Of a stretch of DNA of 64,000 bases, positions 8,441-18,477 are shown one piece after another. A program made the translations under genes and the position numbers. The notes under the pieces are model-generated. The model worked only from the letters and a program-made list of their open reading frames with translations, was not told where the DNA came from and made no database searches. Position 1 is the stretch's first letter; each line of letters starts with the position of its first letter. The DNA comes from Drosophila pseudoobscura (Eukaryota > Arthropoda > Insecta > Diptera > Drosophilidae), in NCBI RefSeq assembly GCF_009870125.1, contig NC_046679.1:1-64000 (forward strand). The letters are read 5' to 3'.

Positions 8441-10816
8441 ATGACGAAAGGAATGGCCAGACGAGGGTCGAACAGACGCCACAGCGACGGCGGCAGAGCG
8501 GCCCGCAGAGGCGCCCTAGCAGCAGCAGCAGCAGCCAACAACATCAACACAAACACCGCCAATAGCAGCAGCAGCAGCAGAGCCCTCGGCGCAGGCGCCA
8601 ATACCAACACCAACGCCCCAGCCAATACAGAGCGACGTCGGCACAGTCACCCATCGTGTGAGTACCCAGCCACTGCCATGGCCGACATATCCACGGCCAC
8701 AGCCACTCCCCCCTCGAGCCCCATAAAAACACCAGCGCCAATACCAACAAAAATACCCACCGCAAATCCCGCAACCCCGCCAAATCCAAAAAACCCGCCA
8801 AATCAAAAGGGAAAGGCCGATAGGACGCCGCTCTCGCTGCCGCTTTTCCCGCCTCTCACGCTCTCGAACATCCAAAACCGTTCGGGAGTAACGGGAGAGG
8901 GAGAAGACGGAGGAGAGCCGGCAAACCGACGCGCAGGAGCAGAGCGCCAAATCGGCCAACGGGCAGCTACACATACACACACGAACGGATCGAACCTGTT
9001 GCGAGTCGAACTTGGTTCGAGCTCGAGCAGCGGGTCGATCCGAGCCATAGCCCAGCCAGCACATATACAACGACAAACAGCAACAAATACACAACCACAA
9101 ACACAACCACAATCACAGCCAATCCCACCAACACCAAAACGACGCCGCGCCCTCATCGATAGTGGGAGTGACGATGAGGATGTGGCTGAGACGAAGCAGG
9201 CCAGACGACGGGGCCGCCATCACCACCATCACCAGCAGCGGCTGCCAATCAAAAGGCCTATTAAGAAGAGGCAAACGATGGAGGAGCTGGAGGCCATTGT
9301 CCAGGAGCAGCTGAGGCAGCACGAGCTGCGGCAGCAACAACAGAGGCAGCACAAACAGAAAACGAATACAGCCAACACCAACACAGTTGCCGCTCCTGCC
9401 TCTCTGCCGCAATCTGCACAGCCAGCACATGCCCCTGCCCCTGCCTCTGCCTCTGCCACTACTAATACTAATAATGACAATATCAATACAAATAATGACG
9501 CCAACGCAATTACAAATACAAACACCAACACCGTCACCGCCACTAACACCAGCACCATCGCCACAACCAACACCAACACAACTACTGCCACTCCCAATAC
9601 ACACACCCTTGCCATTGCCAATGACATCCGGCACGGCGAGTTCGGGCATCAGCCTGTGGAAGACAGAGGGCTGAGGATCCTCATCCGAGGTCTTCCTCAT
9701 TCCACGCCCTCTGTCTGGTTCCGGGACTGCATGCAGGCCGAGGGGTACACGGTCCGGTATAGTCGGGCGATCACCGATCGATTTGATCGCAGCCGCCAAT
9801 TCAACCTCTTTGAGGCTGAGATTGCCCCCAAACCGGACCGTGGCCAATTCGATGTGTTGAAGCTGCGACGCCTGGGTGGGAGGCCCGTCACGGTTGAGAG
9901 ACTTGGAGTCTCCCGTGACCCTGCCCAGTGCCATCGATGTCAGGTGTTTGGCCACACCCGCGCATATTGTAGACGAGCTGCTGTCTGCATGAAATGCGCG
10001 GGTGGGCACCTGACGGCGGAGTGCAGCAAGCCAAGGGCTGCAAATCCCAAATGCGCCAACTGCCAGGGCGCTCACATCAGTGCCTACAAGGGCTGCAGCG
10101 CCTACAAGGCAGCCAGGCAGCGGCTCCTGGCCCACAGGGTCGCCATGGAGGGGGAGCGTCGACGGCAGCAGCAGCAGCCCCAGCCACTACGGCAGCCGCC
10201 ACAGCCAATTCAGCAGCAGCAGCCACCCACACAGCCACCCCACGCACGGCCGCAGCAGCAACGCCAGCGCGGTCTGGGTCGGCAGCATCGGCCACAACTG
10301 CAGCAACGCGACCAACATCCCCAGCCACTGGCCGAGGGGCGCCAATACCGGAGGGTCCAGCCGATGCAGCCGATCCCGGATCGTGCTCCGACGCCACGCC
10401 AACACCAGCAACAGCAGCGGCCAGCAGCCCAGTGTGATGGCAGCTGCGCTCAAAATCTGAAAAGTTATGTTGATAAAATTAGACAGCTGGAAGAAAAACT
10501 GGCAGCAATTACAACGAAAGTGACAAACCTGCTGCAGGCAAGGGACGAGAGCACGGGAGGAGTGCCGCCACTTCGGACAACAACAGCAGCAGCAGCATCC
10601 ACACAGCCATCACCAAGACCAGCACCAAATACGCAAAATGACGCCGCAGCCATATCGGACTCCGAATCCGATATGGACTGCGCAGCAATTGACGACGAGG
10701 ATGACGACCAATGGACCGACCACGATCCATTTGACGCGCTGGATGGACTGGGCGAAATATGGAGGGCACAAATCGCCAGCGCACGCGAAAGCATGCGATC
10801 AGGCGGCGCCTACTGA
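8441..10816 (+). CDS. gag: Gag-like protein, 791 aa (E2)
   Basis: Same domain order as E1, but the ~40-residue insertion after SSPIKT is absent. First zinc-knuckle Cys is at 497. The region after the third knuckle is its own variant (HISAYKGCSAYK, then RVAMEGERRRQQ and a PPTQPPHARP linker), shared only with E3. The coiled coil begins CAQNLKSYVDKIRQLEEKL. The C-terminus keeps the EIWRAQIASARESMRS segment before GGAY, which E1, E10, E11 and E12 lack. Confidence 0.9.
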   Translation: MTKGMARRGSNRRHSDGGRAARRGALAAAAAANNINTNTANSSSSSRALGAGANTNTNAPANTERRRHSHPSCEYPATAMADISTATATPPSSPIKTPAPIPTKIPTANPATPPNPKNPPNQKGKADRTPLSLPLFPPLTLSNIQNRSGVTGEGEDGGEPANRRAGAERQIGQRAATHTHTNGSNLLRVELGSSSSSGSIRAIAQPAHIQRQTATNTQPQTQPQSQPIPPTPKRRRALIDSGSDDEDVAETKQARRRGRHHHHHQQRLPIKRPIKKRQTMEELEAIVQEQLRQHELRQQQQRQHKQKTNTANTNTVAAPASLPQSAQPAHAPAPASASATTNTNNDNINTNNDANAITNTNTNTVTATNTSTIATTNTNTTTATPNTHTLAIANDIRHGEFGHQPVEDRGLRILIRGLPHSTPSVWFRDCMQAEGYTVRYSRAITDRFDRSRQFNLFEAEIAPKPDRGQFDVLKLRRLGGRPVTVERLGVSRDPAQCHRCQVFGHTRAYCRRAAVCMKCAGGHLTAECSKPRAANPKCANCQGAHISAYKGCSAYKAARQRLLAHRVAMEGERRRQQQQPQPLRQPPQPIQQQQPPTQPPHARPQQQRQRGLGRQHRPQLQQRDQHPQPLAEGRQYRRVQPMQPIPDRAPTPRQHQQQQRPAAQCDGSCAQNLKSYVDKIRQLEEKLAAITTKVTNLLQARDESTGGVPPLRTTTAAAASTQPSPRPAPNTQNDAAAISDSESDMDCAAIDDEDDDQWTDHDPFDALDGLGEIWRAQIASARESMRSGGAY

Positions 10817-10846
10817 TGTGCCCAATCGTCGTTCCCGAGACAGCCA

Positions 10847-12120
10847 CTGCAACAAAGGAAAAGACGTCAATACGGACAACAAAGAAAGACTGCCAAAACA
10901 AATGAAAACTACACTTACCTGCCAATCACCAGACAGAGCTGACCATCAAGAAGCTGCCTCGCCATCAATACTGACAATTTCCTGCCAATTGGGCGGAAAA
11001 AGAGGCCTTTTTCTGACGACGCTGCCACCACACCATGGCCGTGACGTCACGCCACTCTCAACCAACAGCAGCCATTCCAACGACGATGCAGATGCTGGCG
11101 CCTGTTGCCGCTCCGCTGGGTCGCACCCGTCTCTCATGCCAATTATGTGAGGACGGGATGGCCTGGTGTGGGGCCGCCGGACGCCAGCAAATCCTGCAAA
11201 AGAAGAAGGAGAAACAGGAGGGAGAAGCAGACTGCCAAAACACAAAATACTCACCTGCTGTTTTCCGCCAACACCAACCAGACAAGGGTCGCCAGCAACA
11301 ACATCCAAACGCCATCAAGTACCTGCAAATAAAGGAAAATTAAAAATCAAACGCCAAAACGAACACCTCATCTGGATGGCCGGACCAGCAGCCATCCAAA
11401 ACGCCACTACAAACCTACGACGAACGTGGCCGAGGAGGCCAGGCCAATCCAACTGACAGCGCATCCTGGTGGCCGGACCAGCAGCCACTCGGATGCGGCC
11501 AATCAACAAAATCGACAACGCATCCTGGTGGCCGGACCAGCAGCCACTTTGATGCGGCCAATCAACACAAATCGTTGGCATCACACGTCGATGCCAATGC
11601 CAACGACAATGCAGTTGGGTGGCCGGACCAGTGCCACTCGAGTGCAGCAGCCAACACCTACCAGCGACAGATGCAACGTGGGCGGCCGGAACAGAGCCGC
11701 TCGCCAACAACACCATCATAGCCCACGATGCACGCCAAGCACCATGAATCCAGCCAGCCACTAAACAACACACAGGGGGACAACGGAGCCGGCCGGTATA
11801 CAGCGCAATGTTCGCATTGCGTTTGTTATGCCCGCCGGTGCTCCGTTGTTGTTTGTCCTCCTGTTAGAAATAAAATAAATATGATTAATATGTTTATATG
11901 TTGTAAATGTATGTCAATTATTGTTTATTTTACCTTGTCTGCATCAATGTTTTTGTTGTAGATGTCAATCCTGTTGTTTTCTGTAGTTTTTGCATGTCCG
12001 TAGATAGTTTGTCCATAGTTTTAGATACTTGCCTGTGATATTAGAAATAAGTTTTTGTAAATTAATGTAGTTTTTGTAGTTAATTGTAAATTATTAGTAG
12101 TTTTCTGATTAGTTTGTTAC
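10847..12120 (-). other. E2: candidate antisense introns (four)
   Basis: Minus strand. A: 10847-10918 (CAG/GTAAGTGTAG to TTTGTTGCAG). B: 11194-11254 (61 nt, CAG/GTGAGTATTTTG to a 35-nt pyrimidine tract and TTTTGCAG). C: 11861-11933 (AAG/GTAAAATA to TTTCTAACAG). D: 12033-12120 (AAG/GTAAC to CTAATATCACAG; CTAAT resembles the fly branch-point consensus). An extra donor-like site TGCAG/GTACTT lies at 11322. Confidence 0.6.
11372..11849 (+). repeat. E2 3' UTR: GGCCGGACCAG repeats plus hairpin
   Basis: Repeats 11372-11705. Hairpin 11780-11849: outer ACAACGGAG/CTCCGTTGT perfect 9 bp; middle helix pairs GGTATA with TATGCC (class I); inner CGCAATG-TTCG-CATTGCG. Confidence 0.65.
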
Positions 12121-12212
12121 CTTTTCCTCTTCTTCCCCACCTATCTGCCATTCCCATATTCCCCTTGACATGTGGTATCACAAAAAATACCACGCAAATA
12201 CCAGACCATTGA

Positions 12213-12845
12213 CCGATAACACACAAAAGCCATTTCAAATTCAAATGCATTTATCAATGCCAAGTGTGTTATCGGCCGCCAACTTCGGCAATTTACGCCC
12301 AGCCAATTCCACACCCACCCCCACCCACCACCATAAATGCCACTAAAAATCCAAATGAGGCTGAGCAGGACCAAAATTAACACTGCCAGCCATCGCCATT
12401 CTGCCACACGCCCCAACAAAGCCACTTCAACCCCCACAAGATGCTATGCGGTCGTCTCTTCGGAGCTACACGCGCCCGGATCTTACGATCCGGAAGTTTA
12501 AAGTATCCGGGCGGTTATACGGGAGCAGGCATTTTTCCCCTTCCCATCCCATCCCCTTACAACAGAGCAGCCAATACAAAAAACACAGAGAAAACATAAG
12601 ACATGAGCCATTGCCAACAACAAACACACAGCCACTAATGCAAACAGCCAATAAAATTTTCATTGCCTACTTGTCGGTGCTGCTGCCCTCGGACCATTTT
12701 CATCTCACTCAATATTGGGGTGTGTGAAAGTGGAACCGGGGGTGAGAGCACCGGTAAATGACGATCGGCGATCGGGTCTCTCGAGTGTGGAGAGCATGGG
12801 AGTTGGCGGACACATGAGTGTTCCACCATGAACCTCGTCCAGGCC
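12213..12845 (+). promoter_or_regulatory. E2 3'-terminal regulatory region (drives E3)
   Basis: Inverted repeat 12213-12224/12264-12275. Hairpin 12474-12512 carries TTTAAAG instead of TATAAAG. G4 motif 12537-12556 (minus). A C-rich block at 12311-12332 adds a second, weaker G-rich stretch on the minus strand. Confidence 0.55.
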
Positions 12846-13145
12846 ACTCTCATCTCATCCGCCCGCTCGAGAGGTCGCGATCGTCGGACGCAAAGTAATT
12901 GAATTAATCGCCGACGCCAATAAAATTGAGACTCTCATCTCATCCGCCCGCTCGAGAGGTCGCGATCGTCGGACGTAAATAAATTGAATTAATCGCCGTC
13001 GCCAATAAAATTGAGACTCTCATCTCATCCGCCCGCTCGAGAGGTCGCGATCGTCGGACGCAAAGTAATTGAATTAATCGCCGACGCCAATAAAATTGAG
13101 ACTCTCATCTCATCCGCCCGCTCGAGAGGTTGTGATCGTCGGACG
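12846..13145 (+). promoter_or_regulatory. E2/E3 junction: tag block, four modules
   Basis: Modules at 12846, 12931, 13016 and 13101 with spacers A, B, A: the same number, order and variants as the E1/E2 block. Confidence 0.75.
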
Positions 13146-13369
13146 TGCCATCACCGTTTTTTCGTGTCGTCTTTGCCGTGTCGCCATTTCCGTTGTGTTT
13201 TCTGTGTTGCGCCCTGTTTTTCTTTTTGTGCTGTCTGTCGTGTGCCGTGCCGTGCTGTGCCGTGCCCCCTCCGCTGACATGACAAAAAGTCCCCTCCCCC
13301 CCACCACCACCGCTACTACTACTACCGACAAGCTTTCTGCTCCCCAATAAAAATTAACAATAATTTAGA

Positions 13370-13467
13370 TACACAAACTAAATAGAAATATACACAAACT
13401 AAATAGAAAATACACAAACTAAATAGAAATATACACAAACCAAATAGAAAATACACAAACCAAATAG
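13370..13467 (+). repeat. E3 5' UTR minisatellite, 5 units
   Basis: Same array as in E2. Confidence 0.75.
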
Positions 13468-13586
13468 AGACAAACTGTGTAAAGAGAAGAAAGTGCCAAT
13501 AAATAAATTAAATACAAACACAAAGAACCAATTAAGTGCAACTAATTTAACAAACGGTAAAGGGACCAACACCAGCAACAACAACA

Positions 13587-15962
13587 ATGACGAAAGGAAT
13601 GGCCAGACGAGGGTCGAACAGACGCCACAGCGACGGCGGCAGAGCGGCCCGCAGAGGCGCCCTAGCAGCAGCAGCAGCAGCCAACAACATCAACACAAAC
13701 ACCGCCAATAGCAGCAGCAGCAGCAGAGCCCTCGGCGCAGGCGCCAATACCAACACCAACGCCCCAGCCAATACAGAGCGACGTCGGCACAGTCACCCAT
13801 CGTGTGAGTACCCAGCCACTGCCATGGCCGACATATCCACGGCCACAGCCACTCCCCCCTCGAGCCCCATAAAAACACCAGCGCCAATACCAACAAAAAT
13901 ACCCACCGCAAATCCCGCAACCCCGCCAAATCCAAAAAACCCGCCAAATCAAAAGGGAAAGGCCGATAGGACGCCGCTCTCGCTGCCGCTTTTCCCGCCT
14001 CTCACGCTCTCGAACATCCAAAACCGTTCGGGAGTAACGGGAGAGGGAGAAGACGGAGGAGAGCCGGCAAACCGACGCGCAGGAGCAGAGCGCCAAATCG
14101 GCCAACGGGCAGCTACACATACACACACGAACGGATCGAACCTGTTGCGAGTCGAACTTGGTTCGAGCTCGAGCAGCGGGTCGATCCGAGCCATAGCCCA
14201 GCCAGCACATATACAACGACAAACAGCAACAAATACACAACCACAAACACAACCACAATCACAGCCAATCCCACCAACACCAAAACGACGCCGCGCCCTC
14301 ATCGATAGTGGGAGTGACGATGAGGATGTGGCTGAGACGAAGCAGGCCAGACGACGGGGCCGCCATCACCACCATCACCAGCAGCGGCTGCCAATCAAAA
14401 GGCCTATTAAGAAGAGGCAAACGATGGAGGAGCTGGAGGCCATTGTCCAGGAGCAGCTGAGGCAGCACGAGCTGCGGCAGCAACAACAGAGGCAGCACAA
14501 ACAGAAAACGAATACAGCCAACACCAACACAGTTGCCGCTCCTGCCTCTCTGCCGCAATCTGCACAGCCAGCACATGCCCCTGCCCCTGCCTCTGCCTCT
14601 GCCACTACTAATACTAATAATGACAATATCAATACAAATAATGACGCCAACGCAATTACAAATACAAACACCAACACCGTCACCGCCACTAACACCAGCA
14701 CCATCGCCACAACCAACACCAACACAACTACTGCCACTCCCAATACACACACCCTTGCCATTGCCAATGACATCCGGCACGGCGAGTTCGGGCATCAGCC
14801 TGTGGAAGACAGAGGGCTGAGGATCCTCATCCGAGGTCTTCCTCATTCCACGCCCTCTGTCTGGTTCCGGGACTGCATGCAGGCCGAGGGGTACACGGTC
14901 CGGTATAGTCGGGCGATCACCGATCGATTTGATCGCAGCCGCCAATTCAACCTCTTTGAGGCTGAGATTGCCCCCAAACCGGACCGTGGCCAATTCGATG
15001 TGTTGAAGCTGCGACGCCTGGGTGGGAGGCCCGTCACGGTTGAGAGACTTGGAGTCTCCCGTGACCCTGCCCAGTGCCATCGATGTCAGGTGTTTGGCCA
15101 CACCCGCGCATATTGTAGACGAGCTGCTGTCTGCATGAAATGCGCGGGTGGGCACCTGACGGCGGAGTGCAGCAAGCCAAGGGCTGCAAATCCCAAATGC
15201 GCCAACTGCCAGGGCGCTCACATCAGTGCCTACAAGGGCTGCAGCGCCTACAAGGCAGCCAGGCAGCGGCTCCTGGCCCACAGGGTCGCCATGGAGGGGG
15301 AGCGTCGACGGCAGCAGCAGCAGCCCCAGCCACTACGGCAGCCGCCACAGCCAATTCAGCAGCAGCAGCCACCCACACAGCCACCCCACGCACGGCCGCA
15401 GCAGCAACGCCAGCGCGGTCTGGGTCGGCAGCATCGGCCACAACTGCAGCAACGCGACCAACATCCCCAGCCACTGGCCGAGGGGCGCCAATACCGGAGG
15501 GTCCAGCCGATGCAGCCGATCCCGGATCGTGCTCCGACGCCACGCCAACACCAGCAACAGCAGCGGCCAGCAGCCCAGTGTGATGGCAGCTGCGCTCAAA
15601 ATCTGAAAAGTTATGTTGATAAAATTAGACAGCTGGAAGAAAAACTGGCAGCAATTACAACGAAAGTGACAAACCTGCTGCAGGCAAGGGACGAGAGCAC
15701 GGGAGGAGTGCCGCCACTTCGGACAACAACAGCAGCAGCAGCATCCACACAGCCATCACCAAGACCAGCACCAAATACGCAAAATGACGCCGCAGCCATA
15801 TCGGACTCCGAATCCGATATGGACTGCGCAGCAATTGACGACGAGGATGACGACCAATGGACCGACCACGATCCATTTGACGCGCTGGATGGACTGGGCG
15901 AAATATGGAGGGCACAAATCGCCAGCGCACGCGAAAGCATGCGATCAGGCGGCGCCTACTGA
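13587..15962 (+). CDS. gag: Gag-like protein, 791 aa (E3)
   Basis: Predicted protein is the same as E2's, residue for residue, as far as I can see. It lacks the N-terminal insertion, has the HISAYKGCSAYK third knuckle and HARP linker, and keeps the long C-terminus. Two adjacent copies with no difference imply very recent duplication or conversion, or an assembly duplication. Confidence 0.9.
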   Translation: MTKGMARRGSNRRHSDGGRAARRGALAAAAAANNINTNTANSSSSSRALGAGANTNTNAPANTERRRHSHPSCEYPATAMADISTATATPPSSPIKTPAPIPTKIPTANPATPPNPKNPPNQKGKADRTPLSLPLFPPLTLSNIQNRSGVTGEGEDGGEPANRRAGAERQIGQRAATHTHTNGSNLLRVELGSSSSSGSIRAIAQPAHIQRQTATNTQPQTQPQSQPIPPTPKRRRALIDSGSDDEDVAETKQARRRGRHHHHHQQRLPIKRPIKKRQTMEELEAIVQEQLRQHELRQQQQRQHKQKTNTANTNTVAAPASLPQSAQPAHAPAPASASATTNTNNDNINTNNDANAITNTNTNTVTATNTSTIATTNTNTTTATPNTHTLAIANDIRHGEFGHQPVEDRGLRILIRGLPHSTPSVWFRDCMQAEGYTVRYSRAITDRFDRSRQFNLFEAEIAPKPDRGQFDVLKLRRLGGRPVTVERLGVSRDPAQCHRCQVFGHTRAYCRRAAVCMKCAGGHLTAECSKPRAANPKCANCQGAHISAYKGCSAYKAARQRLLAHRVAMEGERRRQQQQPQPLRQPPQPIQQQQPPTQPPHARPQQQRQRGLGRQHRPQLQQRDQHPQPLAEGRQYRRVQPMQPIPDRAPTPRQHQQQQRPAAQCDGSCAQNLKSYVDKIRQLEEKLAAITTKVTNLLQARDESTGGVPPLRTTTAAAASTQPSPRPAPNTQNDAAAISDSESDMDCAAIDDEDDDQWTDHDPFDALDGLGEIWRAQIASARESMRSGGAY

Positions 15963-15992
15963 TGTGCCCAATCGTCGTTCCCGAGACAGCCA

Positions 15993-17266
15993 CTGCAACA
16001 AAGGAAAAGACGTCAATACGGACAACAAAGAAAGACTGCCAAAACAAATGAAAACTACACTTACCTGCCAATCACCAGACAGAGCTGACCATCAAGAAGC
16101 TGCCTCGCCATCAATACTGACAATTTCCTGCCAATTGGGCGGAAAAAGAGGCCTTTTTCTGACGACGCTGCCACCACACCATGGCCGTGACGTCACGCCA
16201 CTCTCAACCAACAGCAGCCATTCCAACGACGATGCAGATGCTGGCGCCTGTTGCCGCTCCGCTGGGTCGCACCCGTCTCTCATGCCAATTATGTGAGGAC
16301 GGGATGGCCTGGTGTGGGGCCGCCGGACGCCAGCAAATCCTGCAAAAGAAGAAGGAGAAACAGGAGGGAGAAGCAGACTGCCAAAACACAAAATACTCAC
16401 CTGCTGTTTTCCGCCAACACCAACCAGACAAGGGTCGCCAGCAACAACATCCAAACGCCATCAAGTACCTGCAAATAAAGGAAAATTAAAAATCAAACGC
16501 CAAAACGAACACCTCATCTGGATGGCCGGACCAGCAGCCATCCAAAACGCCACTACAAACCTACGACGAACGTGGCCGAGGAGGCCAGGCCAATCCAACT
16601 GACAGCGCATCCTGGTGGCCGGACCAGCAGCCACTCGGATGCGGCCAATCAACAAAATCGACAACGCATCCTGGTGGCCGGACCAGCAGCCACTTTGATG
16701 CGGCCAATCAACACAAATCGTTGGCATCACACGTCGATGCCAATGCCAACGACAATGCAGTTGGGTGGCCGGACCAGTGCCACTCGAGTGCAGCAGCCAA
16801 CACCTACCAGCGACAGATGCAACGTGGGCGGCCGGAACAGAGCCGCTCGCCAACAACACCATCATAGCCCACGATGCACGCCAAGCACCATGAATCCAGC
16901 CAGCCACTAAACAACACACAGGGGGACAACGGAGCCGGCCGGTATACAGCGCAATGTTCGCATTGCGTTTGTTATGCCCGCCGGTGCTCCGTTGTTGTTT
17001 GTCCTCCTGTTAGAAATAAAATAAATATGATTAATATGTTTATATGTTGTAAATGTATGTCAATTATTGTTTATTTTACCTTGTCTGCATCAATGTTTTT
17101 GTTGTAGATGTCAATCCTGTTGTTTTCTGTAGTTTTTGCATGTCCGTAGATAGTTTGTCCATAGTTTTAGATACTTGCCTGTGATATTAGAAATAAGTTT
17201 TTGTAAATTAATGTAGTTTTTGTAGTTAATTGTAAATTATTAGTAGTTTTCTGATTAGTTTGTTAC
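15993..17266 (-). other. E3: candidate antisense introns (four)
   Basis: Minus strand: 15993-16064, 16340-16400, 17007-17079 and 17179-17266, with the splice sites of E2. Confidence 0.6.
16518..16995 (+). repeat. E3 3' UTR: GGCCGGACCAG repeats plus hairpin
   Basis: Repeats 16518-16851; class I hairpin 16926-16995. Confidence 0.65.
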
Positions 17267-17358
17267 CTTTTCCTCTTCTTCCCCACCTATCTGCCATTCC
17301 CATATTCCCCTTGACATGTGGTATCACAAAAAATACCACGCAAATACCAGACCATTGA

Positions 17359-17991
17359 CCGATAACACACAAAAGCCATTTCAAATTCAAATGCATTTAT
17401 CAATGCCAAGTGTGTTATCGGCCGCCAACTTCGGCAATTTACGCCCAGCCAATTCCACACCCACCCCCACCCACCACCATAAATGCCACTAAAAATCCAA
17501 ATGAGGCTGAGCAGGACCAAAATTAACACTGCCAGCCATCGCCATTCTGCCACACGCCCCAACAAAGCCACTTCAACCCCCACAAGATGCTATGCGGTCG
17601 TCTCTTCGGAGCTACACGCGCCCGGATCTTACGATCCGGAAGTTTAAAGTATCCGGGCGGTTATACGGGAGCAGGCATTTTTCCCCTTCCCATCCCATCC
17701 CCTTACAACAGAGCAGCCAATACAAAAAACACAGAGAAAACATAAGACATGAGCCATTGCCAACAACAAACACACAGCCACTAATGCAAACAGCCAATAA
17801 AATTTTCATTGCCTACTTGTCGGTGCTGCTGCCCTCGGACCATTTTCATCTCACTCAATATTGGGGTGTGTGAAAGTGGAACCGGGGGTGAGAGCACCGG
17901 TAAATGACGATCGGCGATCGGGTCTCTCGAGTGTGGAGAGCATGGGAGTTGGCGGACACATGAGTGTTCCACCATGAACCTCGTCCAGGCC
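17359..17991 (+). promoter_or_regulatory. E3 3'-terminal regulatory region (drives E4)
   Basis: Inverted repeat 17359-17421, hairpin 17620-17658 (TTTAAAG), minus-strand G4 motif 17683-17702. Confidence 0.55.
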
Positions 17992-18036
17992 ACTCTCATC
18001 TCATCCGCCCGCTCGAGAGGTTGTGATCGTCGGACG
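17992..18036 (+). promoter_or_regulatory. E4 start: single tag module (TTGTG variant)
   Basis: Upstream E3 sequence joins directly to a 5'-type module, with no spacer or poly(A) signal between. This looks like a tag block collapsed by recombination between modules. GGTTG at +28 to +32 still fits RGWYV. Confidence 0.55.
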
Positions 18037-18263
18037 TGCCATCACCGTTTTTTTTCGTGTCGTCTTTGCCGTGTCGCCATTTCCGTTGTGTTTTTCTGTG
18101 TTGCGCCCTGTTTTCTTTTTTGTGCTGTCTGTCGTGTGCCGTGCCGTGCTGTGCCGTGCCCCCCCCCGCTGACATGACAAAAAGTCCCCTCCCCCCCACC
18201 ACCACCGCTACTACTACTACCGACAAGCTTTCTGCTCCCCAATAAAATTTAACAATAATTTAG

Positions 18264-18359
18264 ATACACAAACTAAATAGAAATATACACAAACTAAATA
18301 GAGTTACACAAACTAAATAGAGTTACACAAACCAAATAGAAATACACAAACCAAATAGA
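18264..18359 (+). repeat. E4 5' UTR minisatellite, 5 units
   Basis: Mix of ATAGAAATAT and ATAGAGTT linkers between ACACAAAC cores. Confidence 0.75.
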
Positions 18360-18477
18360 GACAAACTGTGTAAAGAGAAGAAAGTGCCAATAAATAAATT
18401 AAATACAAACACAAAGAACCAATTAAGTGCAACTAATTTAACAAACGGTAAAGGGACCAACACCAGCAACAACAACA

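Larger units (their letters stand above)
7700..12845 (+). mobile_element. E2: complete gag-only element, twin of E3
   Basis: 5146 bp. Every translated segment I compared with E3 is the same, and the offset is constant at 5146. Class I 3' UTR, gag without the N-terminal insertion, four tag modules. Confidence 0.85.
12846..17991 (+). mobile_element. E3: complete gag-only element, twin of E2
   Basis: 5146 bp, tandem copy of E2 including its tag block. Downstream, identity ends inside the next tag module (TTGTG instead of TCGCG at about 18022). Upstream it starts just before the block (CCTCC in E1 versus CCACC in E2, about 20 bp before the tag). Confidence 0.85.

Noticed and set aside
9113..10135. 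Minus-strand ORFs of 316-340 codons opposite gag, present in most copies
   Set aside because: They lie antisense to gag, and their sequence is what the reverse complement of CAG/CAA-, NT- and HHHQQ-coding DNA gives. Length tracks gag changes and nothing resembles a known family. They may sit in antisense RNA but I do not call them genes.
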